Source: Geodermatophilus pulveris
GTDB taxonomy: Bacteria; Actinomycetota; Actinomycetes; Mycobacteriales; Geodermatophilaceae
Direction: 5' to 3'
DNA: 64,000 nucleotides
Assembly: GCF_900188375.1 (NCBI RefSeq)
Contig: NZ_FZOO01000013.1
Location: 1 to 64,000 of the forward strand
The position numbers were made by a program, and so were the translations under genes. Position 1 is the stretch's first letter, and each line of letters begins with the position of its first letter. Below are positions 26,984 to 35,973 of the stretch, piece after piece. A model generated the notes under the pieces. It did not search any database, was not told the origin of the DNA, and saw only the letters and a program-made list of their open reading frames with translations.

Positions 26984-27794
26984 TGCCCTCCATGTACAGG
27001 CTCTCCCCCAGCCGCTCCGGGGAGTCCGGCACGGGTGAGAGGTCGGTGTCCCGGTACGCGCGCCGGGTGACGTGCTCGAAGCCGGCGCAGCGCATCAGCG
27101 CGGCCAGGGTCTCGGCGTCCCAGACGGACACGTGGCCGTGGTGGTAGACGACCTCGGACACCGCCATCAGGGGCGTCGGGCGCCCAGGCCTCTCCTGGGT
27201 GAGGAAAGCGACGTCCTCGCCGGTCCCGGTCGCCGCGGCCACGTAGCTGCGGGCGTAGCGCCCGAAGTCGGGCACGGAGAGGCGCAGCACCCCGCCGGGT
27301 CGCAGCAGCCGGTGACACTGCTCGAGCGCGCCGAGACCCTCCCGGGCGGGCAGGTGCTCCAGGACGTGCTCCATGAAGACGGCATCGACCGCGCCGTCGG
27401 GCAGCGGCAGCGGGCGCCGCAGGTCCCAGACGACGTCGGGGTGCACCCCCCAGGCCGCGTGCCAGCCCCAGAGGTCGATGTTGACCCACCCGGGCACGTT
27501 GTAGGTCCCGCTGCCGAGGTTCAGCAGCAGCGGTGCGCCGCTGTCGTGCAACTGCCGCAGGCGGCGCGCCGAGCCGGGCGCGGCCAGCCGGGTGCCGAGC
27601 ATCTTCAGCCCGTGCCTGGTCCCCGGACCGAGCAGCCCGCGCAGCCGCCTCGCCAGTCGCCGGCCGCCCTCGGGCGGTCCGTCAGCCGAGCCACCGAGCA
27701 GGTAGGCGCGGAGGTCGCCGGCAACGGCCGGGTCTCTCGGCTGCGGGGACGGATCGGCCGCCCGACCGGGGCTGTGGACCACCGACTGCTCCAT
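26952..27794 (-). CDS. Class I SAM methyltransferase (type 11)
   Basis: A 280-aa protein. The SAM-binding motif I is LLLNLGSGTYNVPGWVNIDL, with the adenosine-binding acid in VNIDLW; FMEHVLEHLP and HRLLRPGGVLRLSVPDFGRY are the usual motifs after it. It resembles methyltransferases of polysaccharide loci, which modify sugars or lipid carriers. The ATG at 27794 is chosen since upstream sequence encodes Arg/Pro-rich residues. Its end overlaps the acyltransferase gene on the opposite strand. Substrate unknown. Confidence 0.85.
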   Translation of the reverse strand: MEQSVVHSPGRAADPSPQPRDPAVAGDLRAYLLGGSADGPPEGGRRLARRLRGLLGPGTRHGLKMLGTRLAAPGSARRLRQLHDSGAPLLLNLGSGTYNVPGWVNIDLWGWHAAWGVHPDVVWDLRRPLPLPDGAVDAVFMEHVLEHLPAREGLGALEQCHRLLRPGGVLRLSVPDFGRYARSYVAAATGTGEDVAFLTQERPGRPTPLMAVSEVVYHHGHVSVWDAETLAALMRCAGFEHVTRRAYRDTDLSPVPDSPERLGESLYMEGIRAGSPDASS

Positions 27795-27942
27795 CCACCG
27801 ACTCCTGGGCTCGACACGGTCTGGTCCCGGAGCACCGCGGCGGGCTCCGGGCGTGTCCATCCTGCCAGTCGCCCTGCGGACGGGTGGACCGTCAGGCCGT
27901 GTCGGGCCGGCGCACCGGCCGCCGGCGCGCGACCCAGATCGC

Positions 27943-30303
27943 TCAGGGGACCTGTCTCGGCAGCAGGGGGCGGCCGTCGCGGGTCCAGCCCTGGGTGCGG
28001 TAGGTGGTGCTGGACTCGTTGCTGACGAAGGTGGTGTCGGGGCCCGGCCCGTCCAGGGCCAGGCCCTCCAGCCGGACGTCGGAGACCTCTCCGCCGGAAT
28101 CGGTGACCAGCCCGACCCACCGGCTGGCCGAGGGCCGGGTGCCGGCCACGGTGACCCCGGAGACGACCACGTCGCGCACCGCCCGGTCCGGAGTGCCGTT
28201 GTAGACCAGCACCGCACCGTGGTCGATGTCCACCCCGCTGTTCGCCCCGGTCACCGTCCCGCCCTGCACGTCGACCCCGTCGACCCCGGCGGTGTCCCAC
28301 CCGCCCTCGGCGGCGACGTAGATCCCGGCCGCGTAGGTGTCGGTCACCGTCACGTCCCGGTAGGTCACGTCCTGCCCGCCGACCACGGAGATGCCCCGCC
28401 CGCCACGGCTGCCGTCGACCACCGGGGAGTCCACCACGATCCGCGCGCACGGCTGCCCGTCACTGCGGTAGGACACCACCGCCACCCCGTCGTCACCCAC
28501 GTCACGCACCACCGGGGCCACCACCCGACCGTCGCGCGACCGGCCGGTGATGTGGATGCCGTCCGCCCGGGTCCCGGTGACCTGCACGCCCTCCAGCAGG
28601 AACTCCGCCGCCCCGCCACCGACGAACACCCCCGCGGCCGCCGACCCCTGCACCCGCACGTCGCGCACGACGACACCGGAGTGCCCGTCGACCCGCAGCC
28701 GCTGCTGCTCCGCGGCCTCCCACCGCCGACTGGTCGCCCCGATCGTCAGCGTCACGTCCTCCAGCACCACGTCGTCAGCGGCCAGCACCAGCGACGAGCG
28801 CTGCTCACTGGTGGCCAGCAACGTGCCACCCCCGGTCACCGTCACCCCCGCCGAGGCCAGCGACAGCACGTCACCGTGGGCGAACGTCCGCCCCGCCGGC
28901 AACACCACCGTGTCCCCTGGCGCCGCCGCGTCGAACACCGCCTGCAACGCCCGCGTGTCATCGGTCACCCCGTCACCGACCGCCCCCGCGTCCACCACCG
29001 ACACCACCCGACCGGCCACCGGCCCGGCGGGGCCGGACGCCGCCGCGCCGGCGTCGAGCACCTGCTCGTCCCGGTGGTCCGGCAGGGGGCGGCCGTCGCG
29101 GGTCCAGCCCTGGGTGCGGTAGGTGGTGCTGGACTCGTTGCTGACGAAGGTGGTGTCGGGGCCCGGCCCGTCCAGGGCCAGGCCCTCCAGCCGGACGTCG
29201 GAGACCTCTCCGCCGGAATCGGTGACCAGCCCGACCCACCGGCTGGCCGAGGGCCGGGTGCCGGCCACGGTGACCCCGGAGACGACCACGTCGCGCACCG
29301 CCCGGTCCGGAGTGCCGTTGTAGACCAGCACCGCACCGTGGTCGATGTCCACCCCGCTGTTCGCCCCGGTCACCGTCCCGCCCTGCACGTCGACCCCGTC
29401 GACCCCGGCGGTGTCCCACCCGCCCTCGGCGGCGACGTAGATCCCGGCCGCGTAGGTGTCGGTCACCGTCACGTCCCGGTAGGTCACGTCCTGCCCGCCG
29501 ACCACGGAGATGCCCCGCCCGCCACGGCTGCCGTCGACCACCGGGGAGTCCACCACGATCCGCGCGCACGGCTGCCCGTCACTGCGGTAGGACACCACCG
29601 CCACCCCGTCGTCACCCACGTCACGCACCACCGGGGCCACCACCCGACCGTCGCGCGACCGGCCGGTGATGTGGATGCCGTCCGCCCGGGTCCCGGTGAC
29701 CTGCACGCCCTCCAGCAGGAACTCCGCCGCCCCGCCACCGACGAACACCCCCGCGGCCGCCGACCCCTGCACCCGCACGTCGCGCACGACGACACCGGAG
29801 TGCCCGTCGACCCGCAGCCGCTGCTGCTCCGCGGCCTCCCACCGCCGACTGGTCGCCCCGATCGTCAGCGTCACGTCCTCCAGCACCACGTCGTCAGCGG
29901 CCAGCACCAGCGACGAGCGCTGCTCACTGGTGGCCAGCAACGTGCCACCCCCGGTCACCGTCACCCCCGCCGAGGCCAGCGACAGCACGTCACCGTGGGC
30001 GAACGTCCGCCCCGCCGGCAACACCACCGTGTCCCCTGGCGCCGCCGCGTCGAACACCGCCTGCAACGCCCGCGTGTCATCGGTCACCCCGTCACCGACC
30101 GCCCCCGCGTCCACCACCGACACCACCCGACCGACCACCGGCCCGGCGGCGTCCGTCCCGGGGCGCACCGACCACCAGCCGAGGACGACCAACGCGACCA
30201 GCCCGAGCGCGATCCCGGCCGGCCGGCCGGGACGCCGTGCCCGCCGTGGCACGGCGGGGGGCTGCGCCGGGCCCCGCACCGGGCGGGGTGTCGTCAGACG
30301 CAT
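27943..30303 (-). CDS. Right-handed beta-helix protein with an internal tandem duplication
   Basis: A 786-aa type-II-anchored or secreted protein: a short basic N-terminus, one helix (GIALGLVALVVLGWWSV), then two almost identical 356-residue beta-helix modules joined by an 18-residue Ala/Gly/Pro linker. Each module begins VVDAGAVGDGVTDDTRALQA, the pectate-lyase-superfamily start, and continues with short beta-coil repeats such as DGIHITGRSRDGRVVAPVVR and DVGDDGVAVVSY. The fold binds or cleaves polysaccharide (GH28, pectate lyase or alginate epimerase types); catalytic residues were not identified. ATG has GGGGAG upstream. A diverged single-module relative is at 40357-42228. Confidence 0.82.
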   Translation of the reverse strand: MRLTTPRPVRGPAQPPAVPRRARRPGRPAGIALGLVALVVLGWWSVRPGTDAAGPVVGRVVSVVDAGAVGDGVTDDTRALQAVFDAAAPGDTVVLPAGRTFAHGDVLSLASAGVTVTGGGTLLATSEQRSSLVLAADDVVLEDVTLTIGATSRRWEAAEQQRLRVDGHSGVVVRDVRVQGSAAAGVFVGGGAAEFLLEGVQVTGTRADGIHITGRSRDGRVVAPVVRDVGDDGVAVVSYRSDGQPCARIVVDSPVVDGSRGGRGISVVGGQDVTYRDVTVTDTYAAGIYVAAEGGWDTAGVDGVDVQGGTVTGANSGVDIDHGAVLVYNGTPDRAVRDVVVSGVTVAGTRPSASRWVGLVTDSGGEVSDVRLEGLALDGPGPDTTFVSNESSTTYRTQGWTRDGRPLPDHRDEQVLDAGAAASGPAGPVAGRVVSVVDAGAVGDGVTDDTRALQAVFDAAAPGDTVVLPAGRTFAHGDVLSLASAGVTVTGGGTLLATSEQRSSLVLAADDVVLEDVTLTIGATSRRWEAAEQQRLRVDGHSGVVVRDVRVQGSAAAGVFVGGGAAEFLLEGVQVTGTRADGIHITGRSRDGRVVAPVVRDVGDDGVAVVSYRSDGQPCARIVVDSPVVDGSRGGRGISVVGGQDVTYRDVTVTDTYAAGIYVAAEGGWDTAGVDGVDVQGGTVTGANSGVDIDHGAVLVYNGTPDRAVRDVVVSGVTVAGTRPSASRWVGLVTDSGGEVSDVRLEGLALDGPGPDTTFVSNESSTTYRTQGWTRDGRPLLPRQVP
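27963..29030 (-). repeat. Tandem repeat unit, gene-distal copy
   Basis: This 1068-bp block repeats at 29082-30149 with a period of 1119 bp (373 codons, in frame). The one difference I found is G at 29015 against A at 30134. A 51-bp linker (29031-29081) separates the copies. Confidence 0.9.
29082..30149 (-). repeat. Tandem repeat unit, gene-proximal copy
   Basis: Second copy of the 1068-bp block, encoding the first beta-helix module after the membrane anchor. Confidence 0.9.
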
Positions 30304-30485
30304 GGGGGCAACTCCCCGGGAGGTGGGCAGGGCACGGCAAGCGGGGTCGGTGGGTGTGGTGGTGGGTGGCGGCGCGTCTCCGCGCGGCCGGGGCTGGGGT
30401 CTGGCCGCGCAGCATCGTAACCTCGATGTTCGACACGGTCGGCCGCCCGCGAGGGGGCGGGTCGCCGAGGCCGGTGCCGACACGC

Positions 30486-30497
30486 GGGGGGGGGGGG
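30486..30497 (+). repeat. Poly-G tract of 12 in the ribosome-binding region
   Basis: Twelve consecutive G residues end 3 nt before ATG 30501 (sequence cGG then ATG). The tract takes the place of a Shine-Dalgarno sequence, so slippage would change its length and position relative to the start. Confidence 0.7.
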
Positions 30498-30500
30498 CGG

Positions 30501-32033
30501 ATGAGACCGACCCGCGCCCGGGGCGCAGGGGCGCTGACCGGAGCGCTGGCCGGGGCCCTCCTCCTCGGGGTGCCGGCCGGCCTCCTGGCAGCTGCCAGCG
30601 CCGACCCGGTCGGCGCCTCCGCCCTCGTGCTCAGCCGGCCCGACCCGGCCGTGGTGGAGCAGATCGCGTCCGGCACCGGCAGTGGGAGCGTCGGCGGCCG
30701 CAACGACTCCTACCTGGAGGCCGAGCTCGTCCGGCTGGGCAGCGCCGACCTCGCCGCGTTGGTGGCCCGCTCGCTGTCGGCCTCCGGGCCGGTCGACCTG
30801 CAGGCCAACCGGGTCGGGGAGTCCAACGCCGTGGAGATCACCGCGGTCAGCGACGACCCCCAGGCGGCACTGGCACAGGCCCAGGCGGCTGCGGAGGTCT
30901 ACACCCGTGACCGCCAGGCCCGGTTGCTCGCGCGCATCGACGCGCAGGTGGTCGTCCTCGACGAGCAGATCGAGGCGACGGAGACCGCCCTCGACGAGCT
31001 CGACCCCGCGCCGGCGACCGGGCCCGACCCGGTCGAGCGCCAGCGCGAGAGGCTGGAGGACCACTACGCGGCCCAGCTCGTGACCCGGGACCTGCTGCAG
31101 CGTGCCGTGGCGGAGGCACCCGAGGTCGCCGCCGCGGTGCAACCGGCCCGGCTGTTGGCCACCGGCCGCGTGTCGGAGGGTGTGACCGCCGGCCTCGGCG
31201 CGGCCGCCCTGGGCGCGCTGGCCGGGGCGACGGTCCCCGGCCTGCGGGCCGCGCTGCACGGCCGGCTCCGCGGCCGGCACGACCTCGTCGACCTGGGCGT
31301 GCCGGTCCTGTCGCCCGCCCTGCCGCGGCGCCGCCCGTCCACGCACTCCAGCGGTGAGCTGGAACGCGTGGTGCAGCTGCACGCGCTGCAGTTGCCCGCC
31401 GGTCCGTCGGCCGGCGGCAGCCTGGCCGTCCTGGCCGCCACCGCCGGCGTGGGGACGACGTTCACCGCCGTGCAGCACGCCCGCCATGCCGCCCGCCACC
31501 GGCCCACCCTGCTCGTGTGCGCTGCCGGGCAGTCCACCGCGCTGGATGCGCTCGGCACGCCGCGGCCGCACGCCGACCCGGTCGCAGCAGGTGTGACGTG
31601 GGACGTCCTCACCGCGGCCGGCCCCGACGCCGAGGAGCTCGTACGGGCGGCGGCGCGGACCGTCGTCCCCAACCTCGCCGTCGTGCTCTGGGAGCCCGGC
31701 GACGCCACCGCAGTGGCGCAGGCGGCGGCCGGCGGGCTGGCCGATGCCGCGGCGGCCGCCGGGTGGGCGCTGGTCGTGGACACGCCGCCGCTGGACGCGT
31801 CCGACCTCGGCATCGCCGTCGCCCGGTCCTGCCGGGAGGTGCTCCTGGTCGCCGCCAGCGACCGGTCCACCGTGGAGGAGGTCGAGCAGGCGCTGGACGC
31901 GCTGCGGTCGGCCGGTGCCACCGTCAGCGGCATCGTCGTCGACGACCCGCTCCCCCCGTCACGGACCGTCACCGGGACCCGCAGCGGGCCGGCACCGGCC
32001 GGGGCCGTGACACACCAGTCCACCATCGGGTGA
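30501..32033 (+). CDS. Polysaccharide copolymerase with kinase-like domain lacking Walker A Lys, copy 1
   Basis: A 510-aa Wzz/CapA-CapB-like membrane protein. It has helix 1 (about 10-32), an extracytoplasmic chain-length-determinant region (40-220) with VGESNAVEITAVSDDPQAAL, helix 2 (about 225-248) and a cytosolic BY-kinase-like P-loop domain. In that domain the Walker A position reads AATAGVGTTFTA (312-323) instead of a GxxGxGKT/S loop, so the ATP-binding lysine is missing; VVDTPPLDASDLG is the Walker A' segment. There is no tyrosine-rich tail. It should help set chain length with the Wzy-like polymerase, but tyrosine kinase activity is unlikely. It heads an operon with the paralogue, a glycosyltransferase, the polymerase and another glycosyltransferase. 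Confidence 0.82.
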   Translation: MRPTRARGAGALTGALAGALLLGVPAGLLAAASADPVGASALVLSRPDPAVVEQIASGTGSGSVGGRNDSYLEAELVRLGSADLAALVARSLSASGPVDLQANRVGESNAVEITAVSDDPQAALAQAQAAAEVYTRDRQARLLARIDAQVVVLDEQIEATETALDELDPAPATGPDPVERQRERLEDHYAAQLVTRDLLQRAVAEAPEVAAAVQPARLLATGRVSEGVTAGLGAAALGALAGATVPGLRAALHGRLRGRHDLVDLGVPVLSPALPRRRPSTHSSGELERVVQLHALQLPAGPSAGGSLAVLAATAGVGTTFTAVQHARHAARHRPTLLVCAAGQSTALDALGTPRPHADPVAAGVTWDVLTAAGPDAEELVRAAARTVVPNLAVVLWEPGDATAVAQAAAGGLADAAAAAGWALVVDTPPLDASDLGIAVARSCREVLLVAASDRSTVEEVEQALDALRSAGATVSGIVVDDPLPPSRTVTGTRSGPAPAGAVTHQSTIG

Positions 32034-32130
32034 ACTGTGCGGGCAGGTGCCCGAGGCCTCCCGGCCCGCGCCGTCGCCCGGCGGCCGGCGGACCCACGAG
32101 CGAGCGACCGAGAGACGAGGACGACCTGGC

Positions 32131-33717
32131 ATGACCTGGACGACGGTGGACGACACCGCACGTGACCCCGGCGGTCGGCCACCACGCTCTGCCCGGGCCG
32201 GCAGGCTCCGCAGGGCGCTCCTCGGCGCCCTGCTGGGCGCTCTGCTGCTCGGTCTCGCCGCGGCGGTGTTCGTCAGCGGCCGCGAGCAGCCGGTGAGTGC
32301 CTCGGCGCTGGTGCTGACCGCACCGGACCCGGCCGGCGTGGAGAGCCCGGGATCGTCCCTGAGCGGTGACCCGGCGGCACGGGCGGCCACCTACGTGGAG
32401 ACCGAGCTGGTGATCCTGGGCGGCGCCGCCTTCGCCGACCAGGTGGCCGACCGGCTCGGCCGACAGGACGTCGACCTGCAGGCGGTGCAGGTCGGCGAGT
32501 CCAACGTGCTGGAGCTCACCGCCACCGCCGAGGACCGCGGGGCCGCGCTGCTGCAGGCCCAGACCGCCGCCGAGGTCTACATCGACGACCGCGAGCAGCG
32601 CCTCGTCGACCGGGCCGACCAGCAGCTGGCCGCCGTCGAGGGACAGATCGCGGCGACCGACACCGCGCTGCGGGAGCTGGGACAGCCGGCGCAGTCGGGC
32701 TTCGACCCGCAGACGCGGCAACGGGACGCCCTCAGCGAGCGCTACGCCGAACAGCTCGCCGCCCGCGACGACCTGCAGCGGGCCGTGGCCGACGCCCCCC
32801 AGGTGGCGGACCTCGTCCAGGCCGCCACCCCGGCGCCGCCCGGCCTGGTACCCACCGGTGTGCTGCTCGTCCTGTCCGCCGCCGTCGTCGGCGCGGTGCT
32901 GGGGGCCGCGGCGCCCATCGTGCTGGGGTCGCTCGGCGGCCGGGTGCGCGACGAGGCCGATCTCGCCGCGACCGGCGCCCCGGTGCTCTCCCCTCCACTG
33001 CCCGGTGCCCGGCTGGCCGCCCGGCGGGCCGGCTCACTCGAGCGTGCCGTGCAGCTGCAGGCGCTGCGGTTGACCGGGGGGCCGGCCGCCCGCGGGAGCC
33101 TGGCCGTTCTGGCGGCGACGTCCGGGGCGGGTGCCACCTTCACCGCCGTCCAGCACGCCCGGCTGGCCGCCCGTCGCGGGCGCACCCTGCTCATCTGCGC
33201 CCACAGCGGGTCCGAGGAGGCGCTCGGTGAGCTGGGCGTCGACCCGCGCCACCTGCCGGCCGTCGACCTGACACCGGCCGACGGGCGGCCGGTGCCCGCT
33301 GACGTCCTCGCCCGCGCGGCACAGCCGACGGCTGTGCCGGACCTGTTCATCGTGAGCCCCGGGCCGCACCCAGGCCACGAGACGGTCGACCTCGGCCGCA
33401 GCCTGGCCGGCGGTCTGGTACCCAGCGCGGTCGCCTCGGGCTGGGCGGTCGTGGTCGACACCCCGCCGCTGGACCGGTCCGACCTCGGCGTGCAGGCGGC
33501 GCGTCAGTGCGCCGAGACGGTGCTGGTCACCGCGGCCTGGCGGTCGACGGTCGAGGAGGTCGAGCGCAGCCTCGACGCGCTGCAAGCGGCCGGGGTCGAC
33601 GTCGCCGGGGTCGTGCTCACCAACCCGCGACGCTCCCTGCACCCGTGGCGCCGGGGGTCCGAGCTGGTCGGTGGCCGGGCCCGGTCGGCGCACCACGAGC
33701 AGGTGCAGCGTGCCTGA
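32131..33717 (+). CDS. Polysaccharide copolymerase with kinase-like domain lacking Walker A Lys, copy 2
   Basis: A 528-aa paralogue of the preceding protein with the same plan: a basic N-terminus, helix 1 (LLGALLGALLLGLAAAVFV), a chain-length region with VGESNVLELTATAEDRGAAL, helix 2 (VLLVLSAAVVGAVLGAAAP) and a BY-kinase-like domain. The P-loop again has no lysine (AATSGAGATFTAVQHARLAA), while VVDTPPLDRSDLGVQAAR is kept. It ends without a Tyr cluster. The ATG has GACGAGG upstream; the end overlaps the next gene by 8 bp. Two adjacent copolymerases might form a hetero-oligomer or act with two polymers; sequence does not decide. Confidence 0.82.
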   Translation: MTWTTVDDTARDPGGRPPRSARAGRLRRALLGALLGALLLGLAAAVFVSGREQPVSASALVLTAPDPAGVESPGSSLSGDPAARAATYVETELVILGGAAFADQVADRLGRQDVDLQAVQVGESNVLELTATAEDRGAALLQAQTAAEVYIDDREQRLVDRADQQLAAVEGQIAATDTALRELGQPAQSGFDPQTRQRDALSERYAEQLAARDDLQRAVADAPQVADLVQAATPAPPGLVPTGVLLVLSAAVVGAVLGAAAPIVLGSLGGRVRDEADLAATGAPVLSPPLPGARLAARRAGSLERAVQLQALRLTGGPAARGSLAVLAATSGAGATFTAVQHARLAARRGRTLLICAHSGSEEALGELGVDPRHLPAVDLTPADGRPVPADVLARAAQPTAVPDLFIVSPGPHPGHETVDLGRSLAGGLVPSAVASGWAVVVDTPPLDRSDLGVQAARQCAETVLVTAAWRSTVEEVERSLDALQAAGVDVAGVVLTNPRRSLHPWRRGSELVGGRARSAHHEQVQRA

Positions 33718-34612
33718 GCCACCCGCCCGGGGCGCCGCCGAGCTGTCCCTCGTGGTCACCACGGTCGGCCGACCGGCGGACTTCGCCCGGCTGCTGGCCT
33801 CGGTCGAGTCCTCCCCCGCCGCCGGGAGGGTCGAACTGGTCCTCTGCGACCAGGGCGCCGACCGCGCCTGCACGCGGCTGCTCGAGGACAGCGGGACCGG
33901 GGTCGCCTGGCAGGCCACCACCTCCGGCCGCGGCGCCTCCCGGGGGCGCAACGCCGGGTTGAGGCTGGCCACCGCCGGGCTGCTCGGCTTCCCCGACGAC
34001 AACTGCTGGTACCCCACCGACACACTGGACCGGGTCCTGGCCGCCTTCGCCGGCGACCCGGGACTGGCCGGTCTCAGCGGTCAGCAGCAGACCGTCGACG
34101 GGCGGGGGTCGATGCTGCGCTGGCTGCCCGACCCCGGGCCGGTGACCCGCACCAACTTCATGCGGACCACGATCATGAGCACCATGTTCTTCCGGCGCGG
34201 CGTGCTCGACGAGGTCGGCCACTTCGACGAGGGCATGGGCGTGGGCTCGTCGGGCTGGTACGGCGCCGGGGAGGAGTCCGACCTGCTGCTCCGGGTGCTC
34301 GACGCCGGTGGCCGGGTGCGCTACGACCCCGGACTGGTCGTGCTGCAGGACGAGACACGGAACGACTCGGACACCACGTTCGAACGCAAGATGCTGCGCT
34401 ACGGCTGCGGCAACGGGCACCTGTGGCGGCGGCACCGGCTGCCCCGCCGCCAGCTGCTGTGGTACTCGGCGCGCAAGGCAGCGGGCGTGGCCGTCCGCAC
34501 CGCGCGTGGGCAGCGCAACCTGGCCCGCGCCGACCTGGCCTACCTGCGGGGCACCTGGGCCGGATGGACCGACCGCCGGCCGGCCGACTGGCCCGAGGGC
34601 GCCGGCTCGTGA
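33710..34612 (+). CDS. Family 2 glycosyltransferase
   Basis: A 300-aa GT-A enzyme. The N-terminus reads LSLVVTTVGRPADFARLLAS, followed by GRGASRGRNAGLRLA and FPDDNCWYP, where PDDN takes the DxD role, and FDEGMGVGSSGWYGAGEESD near the acceptor site. There is no transmembrane domain. The GTG start lies inside the end of the copolymerase gene and its stop overlaps the next start as GTGA, so the genes at 32131-37079 are a tightly coupled operon. Sugar specificity unknown. Confidence 0.86.
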   Translation: MPEPPARGAAELSLVVTTVGRPADFARLLASVESSPAAGRVELVLCDQGADRACTRLLEDSGTGVAWQATTSGRGASRGRNAGLRLATAGLLGFPDDNCWYPTDTLDRVLAAFAGDPGLAGLSGQQQTVDGRGSMLRWLPDPGPVTRTNFMRTTIMSTMFFRRGVLDEVGHFDEGMGVGSSGWYGAGEESDLLLRVLDAGGRVRYDPGLVVLQDETRNDSDTTFERKMLRYGCGNGHLWRRHRLPRRQLLWYSARKAAGVAVRTARGQRNLARADLAYLRGTWAGWTDRRPADWPEGAGS

Positions 34613-35973
34613 GCGCCCCGGCTGCGACCGGGACGTCGACCCGGACCGGGCGGGGGTTGTGGTGGCTGTCCCCGGCCGGCCTGCTCGGCGTGCTGATCCC
34701 CACCACCGTCCTGCTGACCGGCCTGCTCAGTGATGCCGTCTTCCGGCTGCAGTACCGCACTCCCAAGTCGGTGACCACCGAGACGCTGCTCCTGGTCGCG
34801 GTGGCCTGCCTGGTCCTGGCCGGCGCGGCCACCCTGGCCGCCGGACTGGCGCGCGGCGGCGGGACGCCGCTGCTGCTGGACCGGGGCGTGCGCCCCCAGC
34901 TGCGTTCGGCCGCCCGGGTGCTGTTCTGGGCGACCGTCGTCGGCTACACGGCGTTCTACGTCGCCGGTTTCGCCCGAGGGCTCCGGCCGGCGCAGGTGCT
35001 CGAGATCCTGATCAGCCAGGACAACTACGGCGTGAGCCTGCGGGACTACTTCGGCGGCGTGCCGGGGCTGACCACGCTGACCCAGTGCGGGATCGCCTTC
35101 GTGGTGGTCGCGACCTACGTGCTGCGCCGCGAGCACGACCGCCGGCTGGCCGCCCAGGTCGTCGTGGTGCTGCTGCTGACCCTGCTGCGCTCCTACGTCA
35201 ACAACGAGCGGCTGGCGCTCATCGAGGTGGCGATCCCGGCGATCGTCGTGCTGGCGATGACGGCCCGCAACGACCGGCGCCGCAGCCGCCGGGTGGCCGC
35301 CCGCTTCGGCCCGCTGGCCCTGGCCCCGCTGCTGTTCCTGCTGTTCGCGGTGTTCGAGTACTCCCGCAGCTGGCAGTACTTCGAGAGCCGCACCGACCTG
35401 TCCTTCCTGGAGTTCATGGTCGTCCGCTTCGCCGGCTACTACGCCACCGCCTACAACAACGGGCAGCTGCAGCTCCTCTACGCCGACTTCCCCGGTCGAC
35501 TCCCCCGCGACTCGCTGCAGGCGTTCTGGGAAGCCCCGGTCATCGCCCAGCTGGGCCTCTACGACCGGCTGTCGGCGCCGGTGCCGACCGCGTCCGACAG
35601 CATCCTCGAGCAGTTCGGCAACCCGGAGTTCAACAACCCCGGCGGGGTCACCACCCCCTTCGTCGACTTCGGTCCCGTGGGCGGCCTGCTGTTCATGGCC
35701 GTCCTCGGCGCCGTCCTCGGGCTGCTGTACCGCCGGTTCGTCGACGGCGAGGTCGTCGGCGCCCTGCTCTACCCGGTCGCCTTCACCGGCCTGCTCGACC
35801 TCCCCCGCTACCTCTACTGGACGCAGGGGCGCGTCACCCCCGCCCTCGCCGGGCTGCTGGCGGTGGCCTACGTGATCGTCCGGGCCGAGCGGCGGGAACG
35901 GAGCCGCGCGGCGGCCCACCGGCGCTCGCTCGGGCAGCGGGTCGTCGCTCCCACCGGCGGGAGCCCGGGATGA
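34609..35973 (+). CDS. Wzy-like polysaccharide polymerase
   Basis: A 454-aa membrane protein with about 11-12 helices and a large loop in the second half (residues ~250-360, containing RSWQYFESRTDLSFLEFMVV and NPGGVTTPFVDFGPVGGLLF), the arrangement of O-antigen polymerases, which share little sequence. It should join flipped repeat units in the outer leaflet. The position between glycosyltransferases and beside two copolymerases supports this. The GTG overlaps the previous stop (GTGA) and its own stop overlaps the next ATG (ATGA). Confidence 0.8.
   Translation: MSAPAATGTSTRTGRGLWWLSPAGLLGVLIPTTVLLTGLLSDAVFRLQYRTPKSVTTETLLLVAVACLVLAGAATLAAGLARGGGTPLLLDRGVRPQLRSAARVLFWATVVGYTAFYVAGFARGLRPAQVLEILISQDNYGVSLRDYFGGVPGLTTLTQCGIAFVVVATYVLRREHDRRLAAQVVVVLLLTLLRSYVNNERLALIEVAIPAIVVLAMTARNDRRRSRRVAARFGPLALAPLLFLLFAVFEYSRSWQYFESRTDLSFLEFMVVRFAGYYATAYNNGQLQLLYADFPGRLPRDSLQAFWEAPVIAQLGLYDRLSAPVPTASDSILEQFGNPEFNNPGGVTTPFVDFGPVGGLLFMAVLGAVLGLLYRRFVDGEVVGALLYPVAFTGLLDLPRYLYWTQGRVTPALAGLLAVAYVIVRAERRERSRAAAHRRSLGQRVVAPTGGSPG

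Noticed and set aside
27963..30149. The 1.1-kb duplication as an insertion or transposon-mediated repeat
   Set aside because: There is no transposase, terminal inverted repeat or target-site duplication, and the period is exactly in frame within one gene.
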